Below, piece by piece: positions 1 to 11,804 of a stretch of DNA of 64,000 nt. The notes under the pieces are model-generated. The model searched no databases, was not told the origin of the DNA, and saw only the letters and a program-made list of their open reading frames with translations. Within the stretch, counting starts at the first letter, position 1. Every line of letters starts with the position of its first letter. The DNA is from Angiostrongylus vasorum (lineage: Eukaryota > Nematoda > Chromadorea > Rhabditida > Metastrongylidae): contig JADANN010000150.1 of the NCBI GenBank assembly GCA_018806985.1, forward strand, positions 384,157 through 448,156, in the 5' to 3' direction. The position numbers and the translations under genes are program-made.

Positions 1-320
1 GGCACGGTCCTCGCCCATGTATTATTTTGTGGGGGTTGCTATCAACCAACTAATTGAAATACTTACAACGAATAAATGGTGGGTGTTTAAATGAAGCTTT
101 TCCTTATGCAAATGCATATTTACTTGTTAAGTTCTATCTGTCAGGGTTATGAATGCGTTTGGCTGAGTAGAGCGCATGTCAGTTTGACCTTTCCAAGCTC
201 TGAAGAAGGCGAAATCGCCGAAACGTCAGCTATTGCATCCTAGTAAATTCTGTGATACAACTTTGTGTCTGCTTATTGAAGAAAACAGCGATTTCTTCTT
301 CAGTGTTTCTGATTTTTTTA
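1..320 (+). mobile_element. Penelope-type terminal sequence with hammerhead-like motif
   Basis: This non-coding stretch ends in a motif at 196-231 that also occurs at the 3' end of the Penelope-like element near 38.5 kb. Flanking AGCT arms can pair; between them lie CTGAAGA, a GGCG/CGCC hairpin with AAAT loop, GAAA and CGTC. This is the order of a minimal type I hammerhead ribozyme, and such motifs are known from Penelope-like elements. No reverse transcriptase is attached, so I read it as a solo terminus. It is repeated almost exactly at 41218-41530. Confidence 0.55.
196..231 (+). ncRNA. Hammerhead-ribozyme-like motif (copy 1)
   Basis: Stem I is AGCT (196-199) with AGCT (228-231). The core CTGAAGA is at 200-206. 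Stem II is GGCG (208-211) with CGCC (216-219), preceded by one unpaired A. GAAA is at 220-223, then CGTC with cleavage expected after C227. Stem III is only about two pairs through the self-complementary ACGT, as in the Penelope-associated hammerheads that are thought to need a dimer. Activity is not shown. Confidence 0.5.
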
Positions 321-349
321 ATCAATAGTAATAGTAGAACCATGTACAA

Positions 350-702
350 TGATGCTGAGATATGCGCAAAACTAGGAACCCCAGGTGAGAGTCGAACCCG
401 TGATTGACCTTTTCCGTGGCTCACGTTATCCACTGCATCATCGAGACCCTTGCTTTGCCTTTTTTTCAGCCAGTCCTCCTTTCTACGCTATTGGTGCTAT
501 AAGCAATCACCAGTCAAGTGCAATGATCTAGGAAAGAAAAATTGGCATGGAACCCAGTTAAGCAGAAGGTATCCGTTTACGCTCAATTGCTGATAACAGT
601 GCAGTGAAGATAACGCGAGTTATCGGAAAGGGTTTTTGTGGGCTCGAGGAGCATCACTGTGGTTGTATTTCACATATCCACTGTCTTGAAGAAATAATAG
701 GC
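350..702 (-). repeat. tRNA-derived SINE, family S1 (variant copy)
   Basis: The stretch starts with the family hallmark GATGCTGAGATATGCGCAAA and contains a B-box-like GAGAGTCGAACCCGTGATT on the reverse side of the family layout. It then has the family's internal text (a run similar to GCAATCACCAGTCAAGTG) and the tail fragment AATAATAGGCAGTAAG. Related copies lie near 16.6 and 18.7 kb. It is included in the duplication that recurs at 41218-41917. Confidence 0.6.
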
Positions 703-924
703 AGTAAGCAAAAAGTGGGACACTGAACATTGCATGGTGTAGTATTTCTAGGATGCTAGTCGAATAAGTTTATGGAAAAAGCCAGCACGTGTTGTAACCT
801 CTCTTCTTTTTGCCTTCATCGACAGTGTCCTTCAATGAGGATATTTGCCATCGTCATCAAAACGTTTATGTAAATGATTCTTCAAATAAGAAAATAAGTA
901 TTGGATTTATTAAAATCTGAAGCT

Positions 925-3104
925 TTATATGGACTGAAATTGCTTGGGATACAAGGAACGTAGATCGAATTTGAATCGTTGATCCAGTTCTGCCATTTTT
1001 TCTAAAAAATCGGTCATTTTGCTTTTGAAGTGTCCAATCTTCTCGGTGGGAACACAGCATGATCTGAAAGTTTCTGAGAAGAAGAAAATGAACACACATG
1101 TGCTTCCTTTGGCTCTTACTACTTGTCCCTTTATTTTCTTTGAATCCGTTGAGTAAAGCTATTGTGCACAAGTAGTAGTGAGGACCGATATGAATTACGT
1201 TAACAGGAAATAAAGAGGATTTTCGTGAAATCACCTCTTGAGATAAGGCTTCGAAAATAAAGCAGGTGGCGAAATATTTCCTGTATATGGACAAAATTCG
1301 CTGGCCAAGTTCTTCACGTTTTTCATCATCGCCAAGGATATTCACGGACAACGTTCCTTTAATTTTATTTTCCTTAACCAGTGAAGAAGAACCAGAACTC
1401 GAACAGTCCCACTAATCAGCAGGTTCGATTTTATTTATTGTATTTGAGAATTCACTTCAACTTTGTTACTGTGTTGTAACACTCTTGGTGCTTCCATTTT
1501 TGGCTAAATTACCGAGGAGCGGCCTTTCGGAGTGCGACCTATGGCTACCGACTACCTCAGGGTCTTGGGAGAGGAATTTTTCGGGGTCCCTACAGGACTA
1601 GTCAAATTGAAAATATGCTGAGGGACGTATCATTTGTGAATGCAAAAAGCGCTACGCTAGTGTCTAAGTAGCGTGACATACCATATTCGTCAAGAATGTC
1701 AGCGATATGCTTAGCAGTGTCCAACTGCCAAAATCCTTCAGCTGGACAGGACGTATAACATGCATCCACTATCATCGATTTGTATTTTTGACCTGGAATC
1801 GCTATGTACTGCCTAAATGAAACACTAATCTTTTAGTTGTCGCAAAAGCTTGACCTTTTTTTGATGCTTCATCAATGAAAGCAATTCCGTCCGCGATTAT
1901 AATGGTATTTGTTGAGCTTTCTTCCAGGTCGAAATAATCCTTTGCCAGTTTCGGCATATCAGGGTCTATTTCAACAGTTGTGAGATTGATCTGGAATGCT
2001 AATACGAAAGGACGAAGAAGAGTGATCAGATGACTTCAGATATTGCAATAAACAGATCATCGTTCGCTCTACTGACAACATTTTCGTCACAAAATTCTCT
2101 TTCAGTGTTTTGTTCGACTCGGTTTTTTTTTTCATTGTCATAAATTTTGCTACATAAAACAAACAAATTTGCTGTGAATTCTTTGTGGGTGGTCTACATG
2201 AAATCCTATTTTTTAGTCAAAATCCGCAGGACAAGGATAACCCACACCCAACAATGCTACCCATGTCGGACTTCTTGGTGGTCGACGGACGTTATCATGA
2301 GAATTGGTGCGAAGCAAGAAATCTTGGATTGTATAGAACGTCCAGTATGTCAGGAATCCTGGACGTCGGCGGCAGTCACATCTTTCCTTTATGATAATGA
2401 AAACCAAGACAAATAGGCCACGAAAGAGTACTTTTGATATATTGTAAAATTATAACTCCTGGTTTGTACACGCGATAGGATGACCATTTCAAAAAAGATC
2501 AACTCAAACTGTTACTGAAAGAGGTAATACTTTGCAATACACTCTCTATTACCTCTATAGATTCGTTAAAGAGAATGTGATGACGCTTGTACTGGATTGT
2601 TGTCATTCCTGGGAAGAACTGTTTACTACAAAATCATTTGTATTAAGCCGTTCACCTTAGCTTCATCAAGTATGCCGAGAAAATTATTAATTACTCCTCC
2701 TCCTAAACCAATCATAAGCACGTCTTGCCACTGCGTTGATGTAAAACTCAAACCCTAAAATACGAATACGCCTGTGGAATATCGGCAATGTCACATTTCT
2801 GCTTATCAGGTGAATCAATTAGTTCCAGTGAAAGAAATATTCCTACCTCCATCACAAAAAGCATTCCGACCATAACCTTGGCGTAGCTACTATATATAAC
2901 ACTTTTGTCTGCTGGCCATTTACGGGTATCAAGGAATTCCTCCATAGAAGGTTCTCCTTAAGGATAAAGAAAAATACTATAAGCAGAAAGAAGTTGCTAC
3001 CTACCAATAATCGTCTATATTTACCATCAGGAGGTCTGAGGTAGATGATAGAGAAAGCAATACCGTCAGACCCTTTAATTTCCATTGCTCGGATTACTAC
3101 TATA
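925..3104 (-). CDS. Gene A: METTL13-like SAM-dependent methyltransferase, 3' exons
   Basis: Seven exons read on the minus strand: 3025-3104, 2847-2956, 2656-2754, 1855-1990, 1682-1792, 1235-1356 and 925-1063. All have GT/AG borders and every intron phase matches. The protein shows the class I methyltransferase motif VLMIGLGGG, then TVEIDPDMPKLAKDYF (acidic loop that binds SAM ribose), MIVDACYT, and a C-terminal IMLCSHREDW block. This order fits the C-terminal half of METTL13 (eEF1A lysine methyltransferase family; spermidine-synthase-like fold). The last exon needs one base removed in the T/A run at 995-1010 to reach the stop at 925; without it the frame is lost. A polyadenylation signal (AATAAA, minus) lies at 906-911. 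The 5' exons are probably at 3150-4080 but are unresolved. Whether the homopolymer shift is real or a sequencing error cannot be told here. Confidence 0.72.
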
Positions 3105-4222
3105 CTGAAAGGTCTTTATTAATGCTTATTTCACTTCTATTGATGCAGAATCGACAATATTTGTTTGCTTTTATTCCGTTAAATGTGTCATCAACTCTGA
3201 AAAACAAATCTGGGATTCCGTTCTAAATTATGGTCACATGGTTTTTTATTGTCAATCCAATGAAAAGCATGGAACTAACTCGTCCTCCTTGATCACCACA
3301 TAATCGTTCATAAAGAAACACGTGTTTGAACTTTTGCTGCATACCTCTCCATGAAGTCTTAAAGGCTGGAAATAATATCATATCGGTATGAATTGCAATC
3401 AATCGTGGAATTTCTCAATAAGACTCATTTATATTCTCACTTAGCATACAACACCTAGCTATATCGATCGACGAGAGAAAACGCTTCATTACAACCTTTC
3501 TTCTTCTTGACTTTTTCCACACCTTTCATGGTGGTTTCTTCATTTCTTTATTATTTTATGAAGCAGAAATACAACACAATGCCGTACTATGAGTTTCAAT
3601 ACGAGAAAATTCGGCTTCTGTCTTTTCCGTCGCGGAAACTCCACACGGGAGCCTCGATATTTCTGCTGAAGAAAAAAGTGTCCCAGACCGTCAGCTAAAT
3701 TTTTCTTCTATAATATCCCAGTTACTATTAAGAGTATGAAGACCGGAGGAGAACTTGGATAAAATAACATTGTAGCTGATATTCTACGGAAGTTGGAAAC
3801 AGTGCATTAAGTGAACTTGTTGAAGGTCTATTGAAAACGTTTCTACACAGAGATCGCAAACAGTGTATTACTCAGTATGTGGGAACGGAGGACACTGCAC
3901 ATCTAACGCACAGTTTGCTTGTAGAGCCATTGAATTTCCAAGGAAGACTCTTCTACCGCGTATTCAACGACCATTGATTGAGGCTCATCCAATCGATTAG
4001 TGCGGAATTTAATAATGATTCTGCTGTAGCAAACACATCAGAATCATCTATGGTCATAGGAGATTGCTGAGAGCAGTAATTCTTCCTCTTCTTCGCAAGT
4101 GCAGACGTAAATCGTCACCATGTCCAGATGAGAAGCTATACTGCGTCTAAAAGAAGGACATTTTCTGTGGCAGGTATAACTGCTTCATTATTGTGCGTAA
4201 TAATGTCCGCTTATCGTTACGA
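3105..4222 (-). other. Probable 5' exons of gene A, unresolved
   Basis: Upstream of the methyltransferase core the minus strand has several short open stretches with acceptable acceptors. Examples are a segment reading LADGLGHFFFSRN near 3660-3720 (in frame only in the copy at 43 kb), FKHVFLYERL near 3300, and TIDDSDVFATAESLLNSALI near 4000-4060. They look coding by composition, but I could not chain them in phase to the exon at 3025-3104. They may be the N-terminal half of gene A, partly degraded. The stretch is duplicated at 42491-43608. Confidence 0.35.
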
Positions 4223-5964
4223 ACCATGTATATCCCCTCATATGAGGCATCTCGAGCCGGTTACTCGCAATGCTACGTGGTGCGTCCCCAGCTGGTGGAT
4301 AGGGGATTAAACGCCAACTATTCACGAGTGGTACTTAGATCTCTTCATTAGTCACGTCCACCTTCCGTCATATATAATAATGGAGGATTGATATGTCGCA
4401 CCACCGGTTTTCGCTTCCGAAATCCGGCATGCTGTTTCATCCGTGAAAAAATCGAAGAATGCTTTGTCCGGACAGGGATAAAAATCTCAGCACCTGAAAA
4501 AAGCATGCGCCAGTCCTCATAAACACACTCGGTCGGCTCTTCACACGTTACCTCTCTGCAGTCAAGGTTCCTACTCAGTGGAAGACGAGTAAAACCGTGC
4601 TATACTTCGGGAAAGGTGACCTCAACGATATTTTGCAAATATCGCCCAAATCTGCTTGGTGTCTATCGTCTTCCAAATTTTCACTCGAGTCATCCTAAGT
4701 AGGGTTCACAGAACACTGGACGAGAGAAAGTGAACATGCAGCTTTTCGAAAAAGGATTCGCAGTAGTGGGGCCATATCCAAGCGATACGAACACTCACTG
4801 GTATCGCGAGAGTACAAGAGGCTACTCTTTCTCACTTTTATCGATTTAGAGAAGGTTTTTGACTTAGCTGAGAAAGAAGCAGTCATAGAAGTTCTGGACA
4901 GTCAGGGAATGCCTACTCAGCATTTAAAGATTCTGCTAAAGCTATGTAAAAATTTCAGAACGAAATATCACCATTCTACAACTACATTAACGCCAACGTC
5001 AAAAGACGAGTTAAACAAGGCGATACCATCTCCTCAGAATTATTTACCGCCACCCTCGAGAACGTCATGCGAAGATTGGAATGGGATAATATGGGAGTGA
5101 AAATCGATGGACGGCACTTACACCATCTTCGCTTTGCTGATGACATCGTCCTTATAACACCAAACATTAGCCAGGCGGAACGTATGCTTGCCGACTTTGG
5201 TAGACCCTGTGGAAAGATTTGTCTTCGACTAAAACTCACAAAAACGATGTTCATGAGGAACGGATTGGCTTCATATGCCCTATTCCCACTCAACGGAACG
5301 AATATCTCCCAATGCTCCAGTTATGTCTATCTAAGTCGGGAAATCAACATGTTCAACGACTTAGCTTCAGAGCTGAGCAGAAGGAAACGAGCGGCTTAGG
5401 GAGCTTTCAAGAGCATCGAGGATGTAGTGAAGAGAGCAAAGAACACCCGACTCCATGCCCACCTTTTCGACTCAACGGTGCTTCCCAAGTTAACGTCTGC
5501 GTGAGAAAACTGGTCGCTGCGTGAGCAGGATGAGAGATCACTCAGCGTTATCGAACGCGCAGTCGAAAGGACGATGATAGGACTATCTCGTGTCACGCAA
5601 GTAAAGGATGAGATCCGAAGCTCCGACCTGCGTCAACAATCAAAAATCAAAGATACGGTTCTGTACGCCAAACAGTCAAAGATAAGGTGGGCCGGACACG
5701 TAATGCGTAGGAGCGAAAACCGATGGACAAGAGCCGTTAGTGACTGGATTCCCCGGCATGCTAAACGCACTGCAGGAAGACCACCAAGCCGATGTTCAGA
5801 GACCTTCACGAAAAGCCTAGAAGAAAGATATGCTGTTCAACGCGTCCCTAGATCGAGCAGAACCCAGTGGGCTACTCTAGCACGCGACGGGGAAACACGG
5901 AAGATTTACTGCCGCCTGCTTAAGTCACTCATCGATCAACGGGACTACAGGTGATACAGGTGAC
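4223..5964 (+). mobile_element. RTE-type non-LTR retrotransposon, internally deleted
   Basis: The element begins with a 5' leader that matches the reverse complement of 46740-46830. It then jumps to the linker/RT region near 4320, so the endonuclease is missing. RT remnants are broken by frameshifts until 5067, where an open stretch carries the catalytic box FADDIVLITP. The C-terminal region (5574-5954) has RWAGHVMRR and WATLARDGET blocks typical of RTE proteins. The 3' end is a short repeat CTACAGGTGATACAGGTGA. The octamer CGTTACGA occurs at both borders (4215-4222 and 5965-5972), a target-site duplication. The copy of this locus at 43.6 kb lacks the element. Confidence 0.85.
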
Positions 5965-6324
5965 CGTTACGAGCTCGAACATTGTGCACTGACACAATGG
6001 TGACAAACATGACTCATATTTGCATGGAAAAGATTGCGTCTTTCAAATTTAAACAGTAATATCTCGAATCATATTTGCCTTTGCTGACTAAAGTAAGGGC
6101 CACTAAAGCCTACAGATCGTACCAACATGCACTTCTTTTGTTACTTTGCAAGGAGTAGAACTGATAATTTTTGGAGACGAAACAACATGTTTTCAACGCT
6201 TTTTTAATCGAGGCTCCCACCTCGTAGAGCGAAACGATTTACCAGATAGGATTTGCAAGCAAAACTGCATTTCGCCTCATAATCTAAATGCTTATCACAA
6301 TATCAACCTTTTACAACCACAATG
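5965..6324. other. Flank of the RTE insertion; no gene seen
   Basis: The first about 90 bases after the insertion continue the host sequence that is also found at 43610-43695, so this is the right-hand side of the duplicated unit. No convincing exon is visible after that. Confidence 0.5.
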
Positions 6325-6427
6325 TTCGTGAGATATTTGCAAAACTCCTGACCGCAGGTGTCTGCGGAGGGGTGCGAACGCAGTATTACCCCTCCGGGTG
6401 CTAACGCTCTCACCACCACACCATGTT
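6325..6427 (-). repeat. SINE family S1 fragment
   Basis: Partial copy: GAGATATTTGCAAAACTCC, then a CCGCAGGTGTCTGCGG stem-like run, a decayed B box and CACCACCACACCATG at the A-box end. Confidence 0.6.
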
Positions 6428-7149
6428 AGAGCTTCTTATCTCCGGCATGATTAACGCAGATTGGGTATCGAGTGTTTCGTTGTCTAGACAGAAGATATTT
6501 CTCAATTTAATCAATCGAACAATTGGATTGTAGCGGAGTAAACAACACTCGATCACACAATCTAAGGAGATTATACTTCAAATGTGTTGCGACGGCCCTG
6601 ATGAGGGCCAGTCGTATCGCCTCCTGCTCGAATCACTGCAGTGCAGTCATTTTAGAAAAAGAATCACTTTCAGCCAGAATGGCATACGTATATTTGTGCA
6701 ATTCCAAAATTTGAGCTCGTGTGTTCTCTGAGGTTGTGAAGTCGTCGCAATGGTGTGATGTGAGCGAAGCGACGTGTTACGACGAGAGATGCCACATGTT
6801 TTGGAGTGTGCTTCATTTCGAATAAGTAGTGTTTCTCCAAAAAATGTCACTTAGTAATTAAAGTGCTTTCAACCTTTTACACTTCTTTCGTGATACGATG
6901 TTCTTCGCACTGCATGCTTGAATGTGTTGAGTTAACGGTTTCTTGGATTTACTTACTTGATACTTGACGCTTGAACGGTGCGTCTTCACTGGTTGTGTGG
7001 GCCCCAACATGACCGCCATTCTTCCGAGATTTGCTGGTTAAGACATTGTGGTTCTTCTTGGAATCTCGAAGACAGCCTTGCCAAAATCTGCTCCAGGTCG
7101 TCACACCACGAGCAGTCGCAGCCCTTGTGCATCACAGGGAGATTTGCCT
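6428..7149. other. No recognisable gene or repeat
   Basis: Only short open frames without splice support. The GAGGGCCAGTCGTATCG area near 6605 and the block at 6960-7060 match nothing I recognise. Confidence 0.4.
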
Positions 7150-7315
7150 CTATGCAACACTGATACCAGGACGGTGGTGGATCCTGGTATTGGTTTACTC
7201 TTAGCTAGGTTTCTGTTAGAAACGCCGGACTCCTTAGCTTGGCAGACCTTGCGGGTGGACGAATCCTCCCCGCTGTACATCACTGCCCGACACCCAGAAA
7301 CACCAAGCAACGATG
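7150..7315 (-). repeat. tRNA-like repeat, family S4
   Basis: On the minus strand this reads GGGTGTCGGGCAGTGATGTA followed by GGATTCGTCC, resembling tRNA A and B boxes, and aligns by eye with 55495-55610. The 122-residue open frame that spans it on the plus strand (7048-7416) is therefore probably fortuitous. Confidence 0.4.
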
Positions 7316-8960
7316 AGGCGGTTAACCGTTCGGACGTTTTGGATTTATTCAGTTATTATTGTAAAAATGGCACAAATACATTTCCAGTAGCAAAGCGGTT
7401 GTCTATTTCAGTTTAAATTCGGTTGAACAGTAACCGCGAAAGGTTAGTTATACAAACCAATGAAGTTTCTTCTTTCATATGTTGCAGAGCTTGGAATGTT
7501 GAATGAATTAAACGTCGATGTCTTTCGTTAGCACTCATGTTTTCTCGTAAAACAGAATTTCGATCATCTTTTAATCTGAGTATTGTGTTTTTCTCAACGA
7601 AGAAGCGTAGGAACAGAAAATGATTGCGAGAAGACCAAATAAAACCGGTAGAAAATTTCCCGTCAACATCTGGCTAACCTGTTGTAGCATTTTTCCGTTT
7701 AAGGTTGTGAATATCCTCTTTGCTTAACTTAACCTGCCGTTGTAAGTTCATGTAGTCAGCTCCATAGTAGGCAACATACTGAAAACAGCGCACTAAATCT
7801 GAGTCACACTAATTGGAAGAAAATATGCTGCTTTGAAGATCAAATGGTGAAATAGATGCTTAGCAGAAGAACGCTCTATGAAGTTACATCGCCGCAGTTA
7901 TTCCAGTATTTAGGCTTCGTCTCCAAATACATGCTAATCAGTCCACACAGAGCTTCACTAAATTACTAGATGACTGCTACAATTTGCAAACATCCTTGCA
8001 AAACCACATTCGGCCTTTCAACTGTGCGACGATTCTAAGCTTCCTGAGCTCCACTGTTTTTTTTTAACCAATTTTCAACATAAGCTCGACTGTTGGAGAA
8101 TTTTACACCAAGTTGTTCAAGAGGTAGTTGAAAGCCGTTTGTTAGTTAATGACACATCGGTAGAAATGTTATAATGTGGCGGTTTGGTTAAGTGCTTTTT
8201 TGCCTTAGCTGCTTCACAACAAAATTGCTGTGTTTCGACAGATCAGTGACGATCGCAGTGGTTGGAGTTCTTTTTTGTATGCCTTCGACTTCTTATCTTG
8301 GCTTTAATGGATTCTCCAGAATTAAAGGAGTTATGGCAAGTGGTTTTCTTTTCGACTACCAGAAAGTCATTGTAATCTTTCTGTATTACAAAGCTGCTTT
8401 CGAGATTTATGATGCTTTATCTTTATCGGACAGTGCGCAGAACGTCGTCGCTGTCGGTTGAGTCTCCATTGCTGGTTGGAGATGACAATGTGACAAAGAA
8501 ACGAATCATTTTAGTTCTACACATGGAGCGAAAAAGAGATTTCATGTCGACTGCTTTAGATTGCCGTTGAGTTCATGTCATACCGAGTTGTCGAATCGTT
8601 GAAAAAGTGTTACTCTACCTATCCTTCGCCAACATGTGTCTTCAGTCGTCTTCATCTTCCATCTTCCACTATGGTGCTTCTAATGTCGCCCTTGTGCAGT
8701 ACAACAGCTAACGCCCTACTGGTCAAAATCAACGATAACATTTCCAGTTGATTCCGTGGCCGTGTATCCCAATATGAAACCATATTGGAAAAAAGGGATT
8801 TGCTCCATTTCTTTTATTTTCATGCTAAATTTCAAAATCTAAAAAATTTGTCGTTAACGGCAAAACATTAGCAAGCGTCATGCTGGTTGTCCTTCACATT
8901 ATGCCCTACCGTGAGGAAATGACAGGCAACAAATAAAGAGCTAAACACTGACGAGAATGT
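7316..8960. other. Unassigned intergenic DNA
   Basis: The 89-residue frame at 8192-8461 is hydrophobic at its start but lacks splice context and family resemblance. Nothing else is supported. Confidence 0.4.
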
Positions 8961-8964
8961 AACA

Positions 8965-9140
8965 CAGTTGTGCTGAAATGTTTGTAAAACACTGCCCCGC
9001 AGATGTCTGTGGTGGGGATCGAATCCGGTACTACGTCTGCGGTGGGGGATCGAACCCGTTACTACTTTCCAGGAGATTACGTGTTCACAACCACACCATG
9101 CGGGCCCTTCGTTTCGCCTTTCTCTCAGCCGTGTTTCAAA
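8965..9140 (-). repeat. SINE family S1 copy with duplicated B box
   Basis: The block GTGGTGGGGATCGAATCCGG is followed by a second, similar block GCGGTGGGGGATCGAACCCG about 30 bases later, so the B-box region is present twice in tandem. The A-box end (CACAACCACACCATGCGGGC) follows at about 9090-9107. Confidence 0.65.
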
Positions 9141-11370
9141 TAACGAGAATGTTTTGAATGAAATCTGCATTCAAACTAGGCTAAGAATGCTTTCATAAAT
9201 AAAAACTACATTTCCGACTATATCGGAAGACAATGGACAGAATTCTTACATAGCCAGCAAAAGACTTGTGACAACTGAGAAATCAGCTATTGAATGACAA
9301 ATCATCTGGAAGCGATGAGGCAGAGCACAAAAAGGCCAGAGTAGAGTTAATTTTTGAAAGAAGTAATTACATTTGTTTATAATAAGCCATTGAGCAAATA
9401 GCCAGCATCTCGAATGTTTACTCATCAGAAAACACATATTTTCAAAGCTATGAAGCTTCAAAAATCCCTTAATGTTCATCGGAAAAACTGGGGGAATCTG
9501 CATTAACAGACCTTTTCAGGTCCATTTGCAAAGCGTTGCAAATAATATTTTGTCATTAAACGTAAACTAGACAGGTGAAAAAATACACTTACTATTGAAA
9601 CTGCAATGATGAGAGCAGGAAACCAAAATCTCTTGATAAGTTGGAAGCGCAGTGCCATTTTTGCAGTGAGAATTCCTAGGGTCAGTAAAAACGCTGATAA
9701 TTTTTACTTATTAGCACTTCAATACGAAGCTAGATGTAAAGGAAACACTGTCAGGAGGTAGCTGGAAATAATAAATGGGTAATCACTACGCATCAAAAAC
9801 GTATGCAATTACGAAGTTCGGCAGGATGAATTTCACCAACTGAGTGTATCCAAGCAAGGATCAATAGCTGTGTTGAAATTGCTGGATTTACACAAAAGTG
9901 GACGGTAAATGTGATGATGTTTTCGTTTCTGGCGTGAATAAATGAATTTATTGAAAGTGATTTCTGGTCACTGGAAGGCATCGATCCAGATTTTTGGCTG
10001 AACAGCTTCGGTCAGCGAAGTTAAGAAATTCGTCCTACGCAGTCAATCCATAGATTCCGTAATTTGTTCACTGTTAATGAATAGAATGGAAAAATTGGAT
10101 GGCATAGGAGAAAGAGATCTTTGTGCCTTTGGTTTGAGCTACTTGAAATATAGCGCGTTATTTTGGCCTAAAAGTTATCGTCTTTCTTTTTCCCATCAAG
10201 AGTTTTTGCCTGTTACTGAAAAAAAATAGCGAATTTTTTGTCAATGACCGAGATCTATAGCATGTTAAGATCGTTTTTCTGCTTTCATTTCTTTTCCATT
10301 AGCCAAATGGAGCGCCGAATGTCCAACGGGACGCAAGTTTTTTTTAAACCAGTTTTTCCATTAAAACTAGCCGTTAGCTGTAGCTTCGAAATTTCATGAA
10401 CGAGCAGATTTTAAATTCTGGTTTCTTCTTCATACCTCGGAGAACAGATTTCATTCAGTTATTACAGATGGGATGACAACATTGCGTCAAAATATTCGGC
10501 CATCGTTATCAGATCAAATAAGTGTCACTGGGGAAATCTTCGAATCTTCTCAAAACGATTATCTATTTGTGCATGTCGACGAATCTCACTAAGGTTCCAC
10601 CGCCTAACAACAGTGGGTTTCCATAGCCATCCTCCCCATGCACCTCATTCAAACCACCGCTATAGACGTGAAATTTTAACGGAGTACCACGATGTCTTTT
10701 TTTTGACTACACGAAAAGCTTAACAGTGTTGAAATAATACGCTGTTTTCATGTTCAGCAAACACGACGTTATGTTGACGCCAAATATTGATATAGACTCC
10801 ATATTGTCGTCAACCACAATGATTTTATAGCGCCATAGCCATGTGACAAAGCTACAGATCCTATTCATCTTTTCCGATCATCTCATCTCATCTTATGCCT
10901 AAAACAGCAGAATCTAAGGAATGGAAAGAGAGGAATCATCAAGTCAAAGCCCTTCAAGGCAGTAGTGTGGTTCATAATAAGGCAGTCCACTAGGACAAAA
11001 AATTCTCATGGAAGTACCGTTACTTCGACTGACGAAATTGCCGTCCTTCCGAGAAGCTCTAATGAACAAACACAATGCTAACAGAACGACGAAACGTAGA
11101 AAAAAGGATAAGTCTGCCAGTAAATTGGAAGATCACCCACTCCAACAACTCTGGTGCGACGATGAACGAACTGAAGTCTATGGTTCTCTGATTATGAAGA
11201 CACTTCTTAGATATACGTAGCTCTTTCAATAAACATGTTGAGTGAAAAAACATGCTGCCATAAGAAGGAAAAAATTCCAGATTGAAGACGTCAGCGCATA
11301 GTCATTCTGTCTTAGAAAAGTAACCCAAGGAATCTTGTAACAGTTCCCAGGACCGACTTTCTATTAACCT
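9141..11370. other. Long stretch with no recognised gene
   Basis: Short open frames (for example 9246-9503 minus, 9793-9981 minus, 11008-11220 plus) have no splice partners or recognisable motifs. The piece near 10730-10790 (CTGTTTTCATGTTCAGCAAA) resembles the outer edge of the foldback at 11378, hinting at an old relative. Confidence 0.4.
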
Positions 11371-11377
11371 CAGCATT

Positions 11378-11770
11378 GGAATATGAATGCGTCGTTTTCT
11401 TGTTCAGCAATCGCGAGATTGTTAAACAGCACACATCCACTTCCATAGAAAAACACAATACAATACAACAGTAGCTGACGTTTCGGCAGTATCGCCTTCG
11501 TCAGAGCCTGGAAGGGTATATGACATACAATTTACTAGGCCAAACGCTTCAACAACACTTACAAAAAAAGACGAAAAACTCTATGGTAATTACATGGTCA
11601 ACAGCTTCTCGAAAAAACTCACCGCTTTTTTACGTGCCTTCCAAAGGCTGTTACGCCGAAACGTCAGCTACTGTTGTATTGTATTGTGTTTTTCTATGGA
11701 AGTAAATGTATGCTGTTTAACAACCTCGCGATTGCTGAACAAGAAAACGCCTCATTCATATTCCAAGGAA
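11378..11770. mobile_element. Foldback element with Penelope-like ends
   Basis: The left arm (about 11378-11517) and right arm (about 11640-11770) are inverted copies about 125 bases long. Both include CGTTTTCTTGTTCAGCAATC, CTTCCATAGAAAAACACAAT and ACAGTAGCTGACGTTTCGGC when read in the same sense. The left arm carries a hammerhead-like core on the minus strand at 11473-11517 (CTGACGA, GGCG-ATAC-TGCC, GAAA, CGTC, AGCT). The right arm keeps only the GAAACGTCAGCT end. No protein is encoded; the likely origin is two inverted Penelope termini. Confidence 0.65.
11473..11517 (-). ncRNA. Hammerhead-ribozyme-like motif in foldback arm
   Basis: Reading the minus strand: GGCT, CTGACGA, A, GGCG-ATAC-TGCC hairpin, GAAA, CGTC, AGCT. 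Stem I pairs GGCT with AGCT using one G-U pair. Core nucleotides are intact. Confidence 0.5.
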
Positions 11771-11804
11771 TCTTCATAACTAACGTCCGATATGCTTATT
11801 GAGT

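Noticed and set aside
2720..2760. In-frame TGA read as recoding in gene A
   Set aside because: Gene C shows that an exon starts here; with the acceptor at 2755-2760 the TGA lies outside the reading frame.
7048..7416. 122-residue open frame on plus
   Set aside because: It overlaps a tRNA-like repeat that recurs at 55495-55610; no splice signals support it.
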